Below are positions 9,312 to 17,477 of a stretch of 64,000 bases of DNA, in pieces. Source of the DNA: CAVTJX01 sp963735175 (GTDB taxonomy: Bacteria > Electryoneota > RPQS01); NCBI GenBank assembly GCA_963735175.1, contig CAVTJX010000008.1, positions 62,001 to 126,000 of the forward strand, read 5' to 3'. How positions within the stretch are numbered: position 1 is the stretch's first letter; the number at the start of each line of letters is the position of its first letter. The notes under the pieces were generated by a model. It was given only the letters and a program-made list of their open reading frames with translations, did no database searches and was not told where the DNA came from. A program made the translations under genes and the position numbers.

Positions 9312-9926
9312 ATGGGTATCAATACCACGAGCTGGAATCGCGTCCGCTATACGCTGTGGGCGCCGGTGTATGATGGGATTGCGGGGCATTTTCAGGCCCA
9401 GCGGCGGCGCGTCATTGAAATGCTGAACCCGCAGCCGGGGACGCGGGTGCTGCTGGTGGGCGCGGGGACCGGGCTAGACCTGGACTTCCTGCCGCCGCAA
9501 CTCGAAATCGTCGCCACGGACTTGACACCAGCGATGATTGAAAAGCTGCGGCGGCGTTCGCACAAGCTGGGAATGCCTGTAGACGCACGGGTCATGGACG
9601 GGCAGGCGCTGGATTTTCCAGACGCCAGCTTTGACCATGTGCTGCTGCATTTGATTTTAGCTGTGATTCCCGATCCGGAGGCCTGCATCGGCGAGGCCGC
9701 GCGGGTGCTGAAGCCCGGCGGCACGATCGCGATTTTTGACAAATTTATCCCTGAACACGCGCAGCCGTCGCTGTTACGGCGGCTGTTGAATCCCGTTACC
9801 AACACCCTCGCGACGAACATCATGCGCCGCCTTGGCCCGCTGCTCGATGCGGCCGGGCTGAAGGTCGTGCAGCAGGAGCCTTCGCTGGGCGGGCTGGTGA
9901 CGCTGGCGGTGGTTCGAAAACATTGA
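9312..9926 (+). CDS. class I SAM-dependent methyltransferase
   Basis: The 204-residue protein has the Methyltransf_11/UbiE-like fold. Motif I is VLLVGAGTGLDLDFLP near residues 49-64, the acidic residue ending strand 2 is in IVATDLTP, and VMDGQALDFPDASFDHVLL carries the post-I and motif II positions. KPGGTIAIFDKF follows as motif III. The substrate is unknown. It stands alone upstream of two secreted proteins with only 39 bases to the next gene. UbiE/COQ5 and Pmt-like phospholipid methyltransferases are the closest types by pattern. Confidence 0.82.
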   Translation: MGINTTSWNRVRYTLWAPVYDGIAGHFQAQRRRVIEMLNPQPGTRVLLVGAGTGLDLDFLPPQLEIVATDLTPAMIEKLRRRSHKLGMPVDARVMDGQALDFPDASFDHVLLHLILAVIPDPEACIGEAARVLKPGGTIAIFDKFIPEHAQPSLLRRLLNPVTNTLATNIMRRLGPLLDAAGLKVVQQEPSLGGLVTLAVVRKH

Positions 9927-9965
9927 AAATCTGAAACATTGAAAGCAGACGTGGAGGAGTTCATC

Positions 9966-11542
9966 ATGCGCCGCTTGCTTGTATTACTTCTGGGGCTGTT
10001 GGCCGTTTCACTTGCCGGTTACGCCGGGTGGGAAGAGTTGCCGAGTCCCACTCCCTATGACCTGCGAGGCCTGTCCTTCACCAGCGCGCTGACCGGCACC
10101 GTGGCCGGGGTTAACGGCACGATCCTCCGCACCACGAACGGCGGGTTGAGTTGGGCGGCGCAGACCGGGATTTCCACGGTGGATTATTACGACGTGGCGT
10201 TTGCCAACGACACCGCGGGGGTGGTGGTCGGCGGCATGGGCACGATCCTGCGGACGGCCAACGGCGGCTCCCGCTGGGATACCGTACAGACCAACTGGCT
10301 CAGCACTTTCATGGGTTTGGACCAGCGGAGCGCCACGGTGGGCATGGCCGTGGGTGGCAACACGATGTTTTCCCCGTTCGGCGCGTACACCGCGGACGGT
10401 TGGTTAACCAAGTCCGATTTCGTATATTATCTCGTGCAGGATTGCACGATAACCGGGGGCGCGGCGAGCGACGTGGCGATGCTGAATGACAGTGTAGCCT
10501 TCGCCGTGAATTCGACGTGGGACAACTTCACGGAGTCATCACGCGCACCGTCGACGCGGGACAGACGTGGACGACGATCTACGACGGCGAAGCGTTCCTC
10601 GCCGCGCTCGACTTCCCCACCCCGCTGGTGGGCTATGCCGTCGGCGACAGTGGGATCGTGCTGAAAACCCTTGACGGCGGACTGAACTGGGCGAGCGTGG
10701 CCCAGACCGGCGGCGGGCTGCTGGGTGTCAGTTTCATCAATGCGGATACCGGCTGGGCGGTGGGTGACAGCGCCCGCATCCTGCACACCACGAACGGCGG
10801 GATTTCGTGGGCGATTCAGCATGCGGCGCTGTGGGGCGTGTACCACGGCGTGCAGTTCGTCAACGACACCACCGGCTATGTGGTGGGCGAGGAAGGCGCG
10901 ATTCTGAAGACCACGGACGCCGGCGGCGTGGATAATTTACCGCCCGGCCCGTTTACGCGCCTGCTGCCGGTGGATAGCAGCCAGGTGGAAGTATGGCCGC
11001 CGGTGACCTGTTCTTGGTCGGCGTCGGTGGATCCCGACGGCGATCCCGTGCGCTACCGCTTCGAGATGTGGGGCGACAACGGCTACCCAGTTACGTGGGA
11101 CACGGTCACAGCGGACACGCACTATACGGCGTTTATTGATTTACCGATCATTCGCACATTGGTGGGATTTCACTGGCGTGTGATCGCGACCGATGAGGCG
11201 GACAGCACCTTGCGTTGAACGGCGACGGCATCTTCTTTGCGGACATCGAATCCGGCGGATGAGACTCCAGGCTCGAGCGCCCACAATTTCGCGTTGGCCG
11301 CGTATCCCAACCCCTTCAACCCGCTCGCCGAAATCCGCTATGCGCTGCCGCAAAGCGGGCCGGTGACGCTGGCGGTCTACGATATACTGGGGCGGGAGGT
11401 CGCGCTGCTGGAGCAGGGGTTGCGGGTCGCGGGTGAGCATCGCGTGACTTTTGACGCGGGCAACTTGCCGTCGGGTCTCTATTTTGCGCGCCTGAGCGCG
11501 GGCTCCTACCATGCCACGCAGAAGCTGGTGCTGCTGAAGTAA
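9966..11542 (+). CDS. secreted BNR/Ycf48-like repeat protein with C-terminal sorting domain (frameshifts)
   Basis: A signal peptide (MRRLLVLLLGLLAVSLAGYA) precedes about six repeats of the type ILRTTNGGLSW, diagnostic of PSII-BNR/Ycf48-like beta-propellers. A fibronectin-like domain follows near 10940-11200. The last 80 residues (AYPNPFNPLAEIRY ... SGLYFARLSAGSYHATQKLVLLK) form the FlgD-like/type IX-secretion-associated sorting domain common in FCB lineages. The frame changes near 10530, and two compensating changes near 11213 and 11260 bridge an apparent stop at 11216. The paralogous tail in the next gene supports one continuous protein. Confidence 0.82.
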
Positions 11543-11563
11543 TTTAATCGCTGGGAGGTCGCG

Positions 11564-13078
11564 ATGCACCGTTCCCTGTACCTGCCGCTAACACTGCTGC
11601 TGCCGCTCGTGTTGTTTGCCCAGCTTGTGCCGCTGGAACTAGACCAGACTATTACTCTACCTGACACCTCCGGCGTCTGGGATGTGATGCCGCACCCGGA
11701 TGGGTATAATGTGTGGGTGCAGGCGGTTCGCGTCGATACCCTACGGACAAAAATCCTGTGGGGGCGTCTGGGTGCAGCCGCTTACGATTCGGTGGAAGTG
11801 AATGGCGGTATCCCCCACTCCATTACCGGCTATTGGGGTCCCAATCACCAGGCGCGAATCGTGCTGTCGGGGTGGCGTCCCGTCTTCAGATCGTATATAG
11901 GCTGGACATACGGCTTGCACTGCCGCGCGTTTTCCTTGTCCACAGGTGACTTCTGTACGTCAGATTGGCAATGGAGCCCGAGCGCAACCAATGACATGAT
12001 AAACGTGTCGCTGGACTCGGAACTTCGGACGGTGGGCGTTTTTCCCTGCCCGATGCCGCCGCAGATCTCTGAAACGTGCGCGTTGGTCATCGGCCATATC
12101 TACCGTTGGAGCGGGGGACATGTCACGGGTCAAGGGACGATCGCGGAAATGCGCAGCAATATGGTGGGGGACATTTTCCGTGACACGGAAAGCGTGGCCA
12201 TGAACCCTGGTTGCTATGCCAGTCTTATTACTTGCGGCGAAGGGGCGCACTTTGCCGCGATCGGTAGCTTCGAAAATGTTTCTCAAATGTATGGGTATCC
12301 CCCGAATTATTACCGGACGGCGCCATTGAGGACGGTGCAGGTGGGCCCCGGAGGGCTCGCCATCGACACTCTCATGCGGTGCGTCTGCGGCGGCGAGTGC
12401 GGTTGCCCAAGCTATCCGTTGGTGGCCACGCACTCCATGACCGATGCTGAGGATATCGTCTTTTCGCGCTTTGAGAACGGTTTTTCAGCGATCAGTACCT
12501 CCAGCAGCCCTAACACCCTCTGGCGAATGCCCTGTGCTTATTCCTCCTGGTTTGCGGCCGAAGTTGTCCCCGGCAATGATACCGAGGAGTTTCTGGCGTA
12601 TGATTGGACGGCCCAAAAATTTTCTGTCCTGGATGCTCGCACCGGACAATGGTATGGGATGACTTCCGAACTTGCGAGTGATGTTGCCGCCACCGCCCGC
12701 CTGATTGGCCGTTTCGATTCTACATCCCGCCGCATGGCCACGCGCGAAGGCAATACCCTCAAGCTCTACCGCTTCGGCGAGTACCTTGCGGCGGGGGAAC
12801 GGCGTGCACCGCTGCCGGGAGAATTGACGCTGTCTGCCTATCCCAATCCCTTCAACCCGACTACCACCCTGGCCTTCAGCCTTGCGCAGCCGGGACTGGC
12901 GACGCTGGCGGTGTTCGATGTGACGGGGCGGGAAGTGTTCCGGCGCGACCTCGGCCCGTTGCCGGCGGGGGCACATACCACCCGCTTTGACGGGCAGAAC
13001 CTCGCCAGCGGGCTGTACTTTGCGCGGCTGGAGGCGGGGAATGCGCGGCTCACGACCAAGCTGCTGCTCGTGCGGTAG
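11564..13078 (+). CDS. secreted protein with C-terminal YPNPFNP sorting domain
   Basis: The intact 504-residue protein begins with a signal peptide (MHRSLYLPLTLLLPLVLFAQ). The body from 25 to about 410 is unrecognised, probably beta-rich, with Cys-rich stretches (CVCGGECGCPSY near residue 270). The final 85 residues repeat the sorting domain of the preceding gene (AYPNPFNPTTTLAF ... SGLYFARLEAG). The 21-bp gap and shared tail suggest one transcription unit and one export route, to the cell surface or medium. Confidence 0.8.
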   Translation: MHRSLYLPLTLLLPLVLFAQLVPLELDQTITLPDTSGVWDVMPHPDGYNVWVQAVRVDTLRTKILWGRLGAAAYDSVEVNGGIPHSITGYWGPNHQARIVLSGWRPVFRSYIGWTYGLHCRAFSLSTGDFCTSDWQWSPSATNDMINVSLDSELRTVGVFPCPMPPQISETCALVIGHIYRWSGGHVTGQGTIAEMRSNMVGDIFRDTESVAMNPGCYASLITCGEGAHFAAIGSFENVSQMYGYPPNYYRTAPLRTVQVGPGGLAIDTLMRCVCGGECGCPSYPLVATHSMTDAEDIVFSRFENGFSAISTSSSPNTLWRMPCAYSSWFAAEVVPGNDTEEFLAYDWTAQKFSVLDARTGQWYGMTSELASDVAATARLIGRFDSTSRRMATREGNTLKLYRFGEYLAAGERRAPLPGELTLSAYPNPFNPTTTLAFSLAQPGLATLAVFDVTGREVFRRDLGPLPAGAHTTRFDGQNLASGLYFARLEAGNARLTTKLLLVR

Positions 13079-13153
13079 AGCAGCAGAGCGCACTGCTGTG
13101 CGGCACTACAATCCAGTTAATCGCCGCACAGATTGATTTTTAAAAACTTGCGG

Positions 13154-13185
13154 CCGGGACGGAAGAAAAGCCGTCCCGGTTTTTT
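13154..13185 (+). terminator. intrinsic terminator
   Basis: CCGGGACGG pairs with CCGTCCCGG over an eight-base AAGAAAAG loop, followed by six T. It ends the sorting-domain gene pair. Confidence 0.85.
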
Positions 13186-13247
13186 GTTGTATCTGACCGG
13201 AGATGTCGGTAAATTACAGATTGGCAAAATATTCAATCAAGGTTTCC

Positions 13248-13947
13248 ATGCCCACGCGTCTTCATCCCGAAGAACATTTTGCAGGCACGGCCACGGTGCG
13301 CGATATCGTGATCGGCATGGCGGACGGCCTGACTGTGCCGTTTGCCCTCGCGGCGGGGATCTCCGGCGTGACGGACCTGCCGCATATTGTGGTGGTGGCG
13401 GGTCTCGCGGAAATCGCTGCCGGTTCGATTGCCATGGGTTTGGGCGGCTATCTGGCGGCGCGCACCGAAGCGGAACACTACGAATCCGAGCGCCGCCGGG
13501 AGATCCGCGAGTGCAGTCGAGATCCCCGAGATGGAAGCCGCCGAGGTCGAAGAGATCCTCCGCGACTACGGCGCCAGCGAACCCAGCGCCAAAGCGGTGA
13601 CCAATGATCTGCGCGCGGATCAGACGAAATGGGTGGATTTCATGATGCGCTTTGAACTGGGTCTGGAAGCGCCCGACCCCAAGCGCGCCCGGGCCAGCGC
13701 TTTCAATATCGGCGGATCCTACATCGTGGGTGGGCTGATCCCGCTGCTGCCCTACATGGTGATGGACTCGAACCGCGAAGCGCTGGTGATCTCGGTAGCA
13801 ATTACGCTGATCGCGCTGTTCGTCTTCGGCTTCATCAAGGGCCATTTCACCGGCACGCGCAAGCTGAAGAGCGGCTTGCAGACGACGCTGATCGGCGGCG
13901 TGGCCGCGGCGGCGGCGTTTTTGATTGCGACGTGGATCGGACACTGA
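13248..13947 (+). CDS. VIT1/CCC1-family Fe(II)/Mn(II) transporter (one frameshift)
   Basis: The family moves iron or manganese across membranes. VRDIVIGMADGLTVPFALAAGI is the conserved first helix with its DGLT motif, and helix 2 contains EIAAGSIAMGLGGYLAAR with the family's Gly-rich and acidic residues. The cytoplasmic segment EMEAAEVEEILRDYG is the acidic, Glu-rich metal-binding region. Three further helices follow (SYIVGGLIPLLPY, ALVISVAITLIALFVFG, LIGGVAAAAAFLIATWIG). A +1 shift near 13515 joins the two frames. The ATG at 13248 matches where homology begins. Confidence 0.88.
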
Positions 13948-13976
13948 GTAAACGATGAACGAACATCGGCTGTAGG

Positions 13977-13993
13977 GCGGGTCTGAGACCCGC
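13977..13993. repeat. short palindrome of the GCGGGTC type
   Basis: GCGGGTC-TGA-GACCCGC is a perfect palindrome with a three-base centre, preceded by GTAG. Related GTAGGGGCGGGT sequences occur at 25294-25326 (with an inverted ACCCGCCC arm) and near 46327. Confidence 0.5.
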
Positions 13994-14029
13994 TCGTGTA
14001 CCACCCATAAACTAACCGGAGAACGCATC

Positions 14030-14239
14030 ATGCAGTACGGGGCGCGGAATCAACTGATCGGCAAGGTGGCCTCCATCAAGCGCGGGCAGGTGATGTGTCA
14101 GGTGAAGCTCGATCTTACGCAACTCGCGCCCATGAGTTCGGTGATGACGCTGGAATCGCTGGAAGATCTGAATCTGAAGCCGGGCGATGCCGTGAAAGTT
14201 GTCGTCAAGGCGGTGAATGTGCTGCTCGTCAAGGAATAA
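14030..14239 (+). CDS. molbindin-like TOBE domain protein
   Basis: The 69-residue product is a single TOBE (Mop) domain: ARNQLIGKVASIKRGQVMCQVKLDL at the start and LKPGDAVKVVVKAVNVLLVKE at the end. Such proteins bind molybdate or tungstate as oligomers in the cytoplasm. No molybdate transporter or cofactor gene lies nearby. Nineteen bases separate it from mnmE. Confidence 0.88.
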   Translation: MQYGARNQLIGKVASIKRGQVMCQVKLDLTQLAPMSSVMTLESLEDLNLKPGDAVKVVVKAVNVLLVKE

Positions 14240-14257
14240 ACGGCGCTCCGTCCGGGT

Positions 14258-15637
14258 ATGCCTGTAACGCTGAATGACACGATTGTTGCCATAGCTACCC
14301 CGCCCGGTATCGGCGGGCTGGCCGTGCTCCGCTTAAGCGGCCCCAGAAGCTGGGAGATGGCGGAACAGATTAGCACGCGGGATGCGGAAATCCCGCGCGG
14401 CGACACCGTTGCCAACACGGCACGCTTCGCCCGCGATTCTCAATGATGGCGCACTGGTGGACGAGGTCGTGGTCACCTTCTTCCAAGCCCCGCGCTCGTA
14501 TACGGGGGAGGATGTGGTGGAGATCTCGTGTCATGGCGGGCGGTATGCCGCGGCGCGGGTGCTGGAGTTGGTGCTGGCACAGGGAGCGCGGCTGGCAAGG
14601 CCCGGCGAATTTACCGAACGCGCGTTTCTGAATGGCAAGCTCGATCTGGCGCAGGCTGAGGCCGTAGCGAGTCTGATTCACGCGCGGACGCAGCGGGCGG
14701 GGCAGGCGGCGGCGCGACAGCTACAGGGCGGACTTTCGGACAAGGTGCGCGCCATGCGCGAAAGGCTCCTGGATCTGCTCGCGCTGCTGGAACTGGAGCT
14801 GGATTTCTCGGAAGAGGACGTGGAGTTTCAGGCGCAGGCCGAGCGCCGGGCAATACTCGAAGATTTACGCGCGGAGATGGAGACATTGTCGGCCACGTTT
14901 CAGCGCGGGCGGCTGGTGCGCGAGGGGCTGCGCGTGGCGCTTGTGGGTGCGCCCAATGCCGGCAAGTCCACCCTGCTGAATGCGCTCGCCGGTGAGGACC
15001 GCGCGATCACCAGCCCCGAGCCGGGCACGACCCGCGACGTGGTGGAAGCGCACCTTGAACTCTCTGGGGTGGAAATCATCCTGCAGGATACGGCGGGGAT
15101 CCGCGCGGCCGAGGGTGCGATTGAAAGCCAGGGCATCGCCCGCACGCGCCGTGCCATCGAACAGGCGGACATCGTGCTGCTGCTGGTGGATGTGGCCGCG
15201 CCGCTCTGGCCCGAGGCCGACACACTGGCGTTGCTGCGCAGTAAGTCGGTGGTGCTGGTGCGGAATAAGGTGGATCTGCTGCGGCGGCGGCCGATCAGAG
15301 GACATGGCATGCCAGGTCCCTACAAGAGACGGTTGCTGAGGCGGACGTTTCGGCGTTGGAAGAGACTGGCATTGAAGACTTGCTGCACCTGCTGATCCGG
15401 CTGACGGTGGGCGAGGAGCTGGCTGCGGATGAGATTGTGATTGCCGAAACCCGTCACCATGACGCCCTGCTGTCTGCGATCATCAGCTTGACCCGCGCGG
15501 CTGATCAGCTTACCGCTCCCACCCTGCTGGCCTCGGATCTGCGCGATGCGGTCAATGCCCTCGGCGAAATCACCGGCGAGACCGTGGGCGAAGAAATTTT
15601 AGATCGCATCTTCTCCAAGTTTTGCATCGGAAAGTAG
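14258..15637 (+). CDS. mnmE: tRNA modification GTPase MnmE (two frameshifts)
   Basis: MnmE works with MnmG to make 5-carboxymethylaminomethyl-uridine at the tRNA wobble position. The N-terminal domain starts DTIVAIATPPGIGGLAVLRLSG and includes YTGEDVVEISCHGG. The G domain has GAPNAGKSTLLNAL, TTRD, DTAGIR and NKVD, and the protein ends FCIGK with the conserved cysteine. One shift near 14440 is a simple +1. The second, near 15298-15330, coincides with a 24-bp palindromic repeat lying between NKVD and the SALEETGI segment. The neighbouring order mnmE...mnmG-rsmG is typical of oriC regions. Confidence 0.93.
15300..15323. repeat. ACATGGC palindromic repeat inside mnmE
   Basis: The sequence GGACATGGCATGCCAGGTCC followed by CTAC is a near-perfect palindrome and matches the arms of the inverted repeat at 22008-22071. 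It sits in the loop after the NKxD motif of the MnmE G domain. Confidence 0.7.
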
Positions 15638-15682
15638 CGAACGTGACGTTCGATCCGTATCGCTAACGCCGTTGATTGCCGC

Positions 15683-15824
15683 GCGGCTTCGCCGCAAGCT
15701 GAGTGATTCTGTCGCCGTGGTGGCCTTCAAGGCCGCCATGTTCACGCGGGGATCATCGCGGGCTTAAAGCCCGCGACGGCGATTGTCAGCAAACACCGCC
15801 GCGCGGGGTTTCCTCACCCCGCGC
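15683..15824. repeat. run of four different short hairpins
   Basis: Within the 214-bp gap after mnmE are GCGGC-TTC-GCCGC (15683-15695), GGTGGCC-TTCAA-GGCCGCC (15719-15737), CGCGGGCT/AGCCCGCG (15757-15775) and GCGCGGGG/CCCCGCGC (15801-15824). The second carries the CGCCGTG flank seen in the RAYT-associated family. None is followed by a T run, so they look like repeats rather than terminators. Confidence 0.65.
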
Positions 15825-15851
15825 GTCCACAGTAAATTCACGGAAATAAAA

Positions 15852-16335
15852 ATGTCCACCTTGCCGGAGTTGCAGGACTACACATATCGGGGCGCGCGGG
15901 CGATGGTGCTGATGCACGAGCGGTACATGCGCGAATTTCTGACGGTCTGGAAACGCGCCCGCGCCGCCGGGATCAGCCTGCCGAAGACGGAGGATCCGGA
16001 TTACCACTCCCTCGACCATCTGCTGTTGCACTTGTCCGGGCCGCGCGGGGTTACATGACTGGATGTGCGAAAAACTGGAACTGCCGGACCCGCAGATTGA
16101 TCTGCCACCGCCCGTGGAGCGCGTGGCGGATGAAGCGGAAGCCTATCTCGAACATCTGCTCGCCCGCTGGCGGTTGCCATTGGCAAAGATTGACGAGGCA
16201 CGAATGTCGCGGCCCAGCTATAAATCGCGCTGGGACATGGACTATTCCGTCGACTCCATGCTGGAACATGCCGTCGTGCATCCGCTGCGGCACAGCTTTC
16301 AGCTGGAGGAATTGCTCGCGGTATCCAAGCAATAG
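15852..16335 (+). CDS. DinB-like metal-binding protein (one frameshift)
   Basis: About 160 residues with the four-helix DinB/YfiT-like pattern: HSLDHLLLHLSG early and MLEHAVVHPLRHSFQLEEL near the end supply the three histidines expected to bind a metal. A +1 shift near 16040 joins the frames across GAARGYMDWM. Members include bacillithiol- and mycothiol-dependent transferases, but most have no known substrate. The ATG at 15852 lacks a strong ribosome site. Confidence 0.68.
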
Positions 16336-16519
16336 TTTGATATATATTTAATTGCGCGGCGCCTTGCACTGTTGAACACAACCGTTGCTGCGCCGGAGTT
16401 CGATTTTGTTCATGCACTTTACTGCCCGGCCGGGCTGTTCCGGCTGGGCTTGGCCGTGTTGAAAAAGTGGTAACTGCTTGTTATATTCAAAGTTTAATGC
16501 AAAATCAGGAAATCGCAGC

Positions 16520-16942
16520 ATGGCGTTTACCCCGGACTTTCTCGAGTTTGTTTTGGAGCAGTTGAACCTTGTCCCCGGCGTCGTCGGGCGCAAGATGTTC
16601 GGGGCCGTGGGGCTGTCGGCGCGCGGGCGGACGTTCGGCATCCTCGATGACGACGTGCTCTATCTGAAGGTGGACGATACCAACCGCGGCGACTTTGAAG
16701 CGGCGGGTATGGAGGCGTTTGCGCCCTATGCCGAGAAGCCCGAGTACAAGATGGGTTACTACGAAGTGCCGATCGACGTGCTCGAAGACCGTGACACGCT
16801 GGCCGTCTGGGCGCGCAAGGCGATTGCCGTGGCCGAAGCCGCCGCCGCGAAGAAGCCCAGCGCATCCAAGAAAAAGCTGGCCGCACCGGTAAAGAAAACG
16901 GCGGCTGCCAAAAAGAAGACCGCCGCGAAGAAGCCGAAGTGA
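16520..16942 (+). CDS. TfoX N-terminal domain protein with Lys/Ala-rich tail
   Basis: Residues 1-100 match the TfoX-N domain: GVVGRKMFGAVGLSARGRTFGILDDDVLYLKVDD and YYEVPIDVLED. The last 40 residues are almost only Lys, Ala and Pro, resembling histone-like tails and suggesting nucleic-acid binding. TfoX proper regulates competence in gammaproteobacteria, but TfoX-N-only proteins are widespread and unassigned. The stop overlaps the GTG of the next gene by four bases (GTGA). Confidence 0.82.
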   Translation: MAFTPDFLEFVLEQLNLVPGVVGRKMFGAVGLSARGRTFGILDDDVLYLKVDDTNRGDFEAAGMEAFAPYAEKPEYKMGYYEVPIDVLEDRDTLAVWARKAIAVAEAAAAKKPSASKKKLAAPVKKTAAAKKKTAAKKPK

Positions 16943-17421
16943 AACCCAAAGACACTCGCACCGCACCGCCCACCGTCCGCGTCCGCCGCGTCAACGAGTT
17001 CGATCTCGCGGCATGGGCGGAGTTGCGTTTTGCCCTCTTGCCCGAGACCCCCATCGAGGAACACCGCGCGGAGTTGCCGAAAGTTCTCGCCGATGAGCGC
17101 CAAGCTGCATTCATTGCCGTGGATCGCGCGGGTGTGTGCGTGGGCCTGGCCGAAGCGCGGCTGCGTGACGTGGCCGAGGGTTGCGCGTCCAGTCCTGTTG
17201 GCTATCTCGAAGGCGGATACGTCGTCCCAGCCTTACGCAATCAGGGCATCGGCCACGCGCTGCTGGACGCCGTTGCATCATGGTCGCGCGCCCAGGGCTG
17301 CACGGAGCTTGCCAGCGATACACTCCTCGATAATCTGGTCGCCCGCGCCGCCCACGAAGCCCTCGGCTTTGCGAAGGTGGAGACGCTGGTGCATTATAAG
17401 AAGAAGCTGGTGGAAGAATAG
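16939..17421 (+). CDS. GNAT N-acetyltransferase, AAC(6')-I-like
   Basis: The 160-residue protein has a GNAT fold with acetyl-CoA loop VPALRNQGIGHALLDA. The blocks ASSPVGYLEGGYVVP, ELASDTLLDN and AHEALGF closely follow the aminoglycoside 6'-N-acetyltransferase I pattern, in which the enzyme acetylates the drug's 6'-amino group. Sequence resemblance does not prove resistance activity; chromosomal homologues often have other amine substrates. It begins with GTG overlapping the TfoX-like gene, so the two are probably co-translated. Confidence 0.82.
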   Translation: MKPKDTRTAPPTVRVRRVNEFDLAAWAELRFALLPETPIEEHRAELPKVLADERQAAFIAVDRAGVCVGLAEARLRDVAEGCASSPVGYLEGGYVVPALRNQGIGHALLDAVASWSRAQGCTELASDTLLDNLVARAAHEALGFAKVETLVHYKKKLVEE

Positions 17422-17477
17422 ATTTCGCTCTCACTTTGCCTCGCTGCAATTTCTGAGTCCACGTTCTGGAGCCGACA

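Noticed and set aside
16939..17421. Claiming an aminoglycoside-resistance gene
   Set aside because: The sequence resembles AAC(6')-I enzymes, but the context is chromosomal and non-mobile; activity cannot be inferred from the sequence alone.
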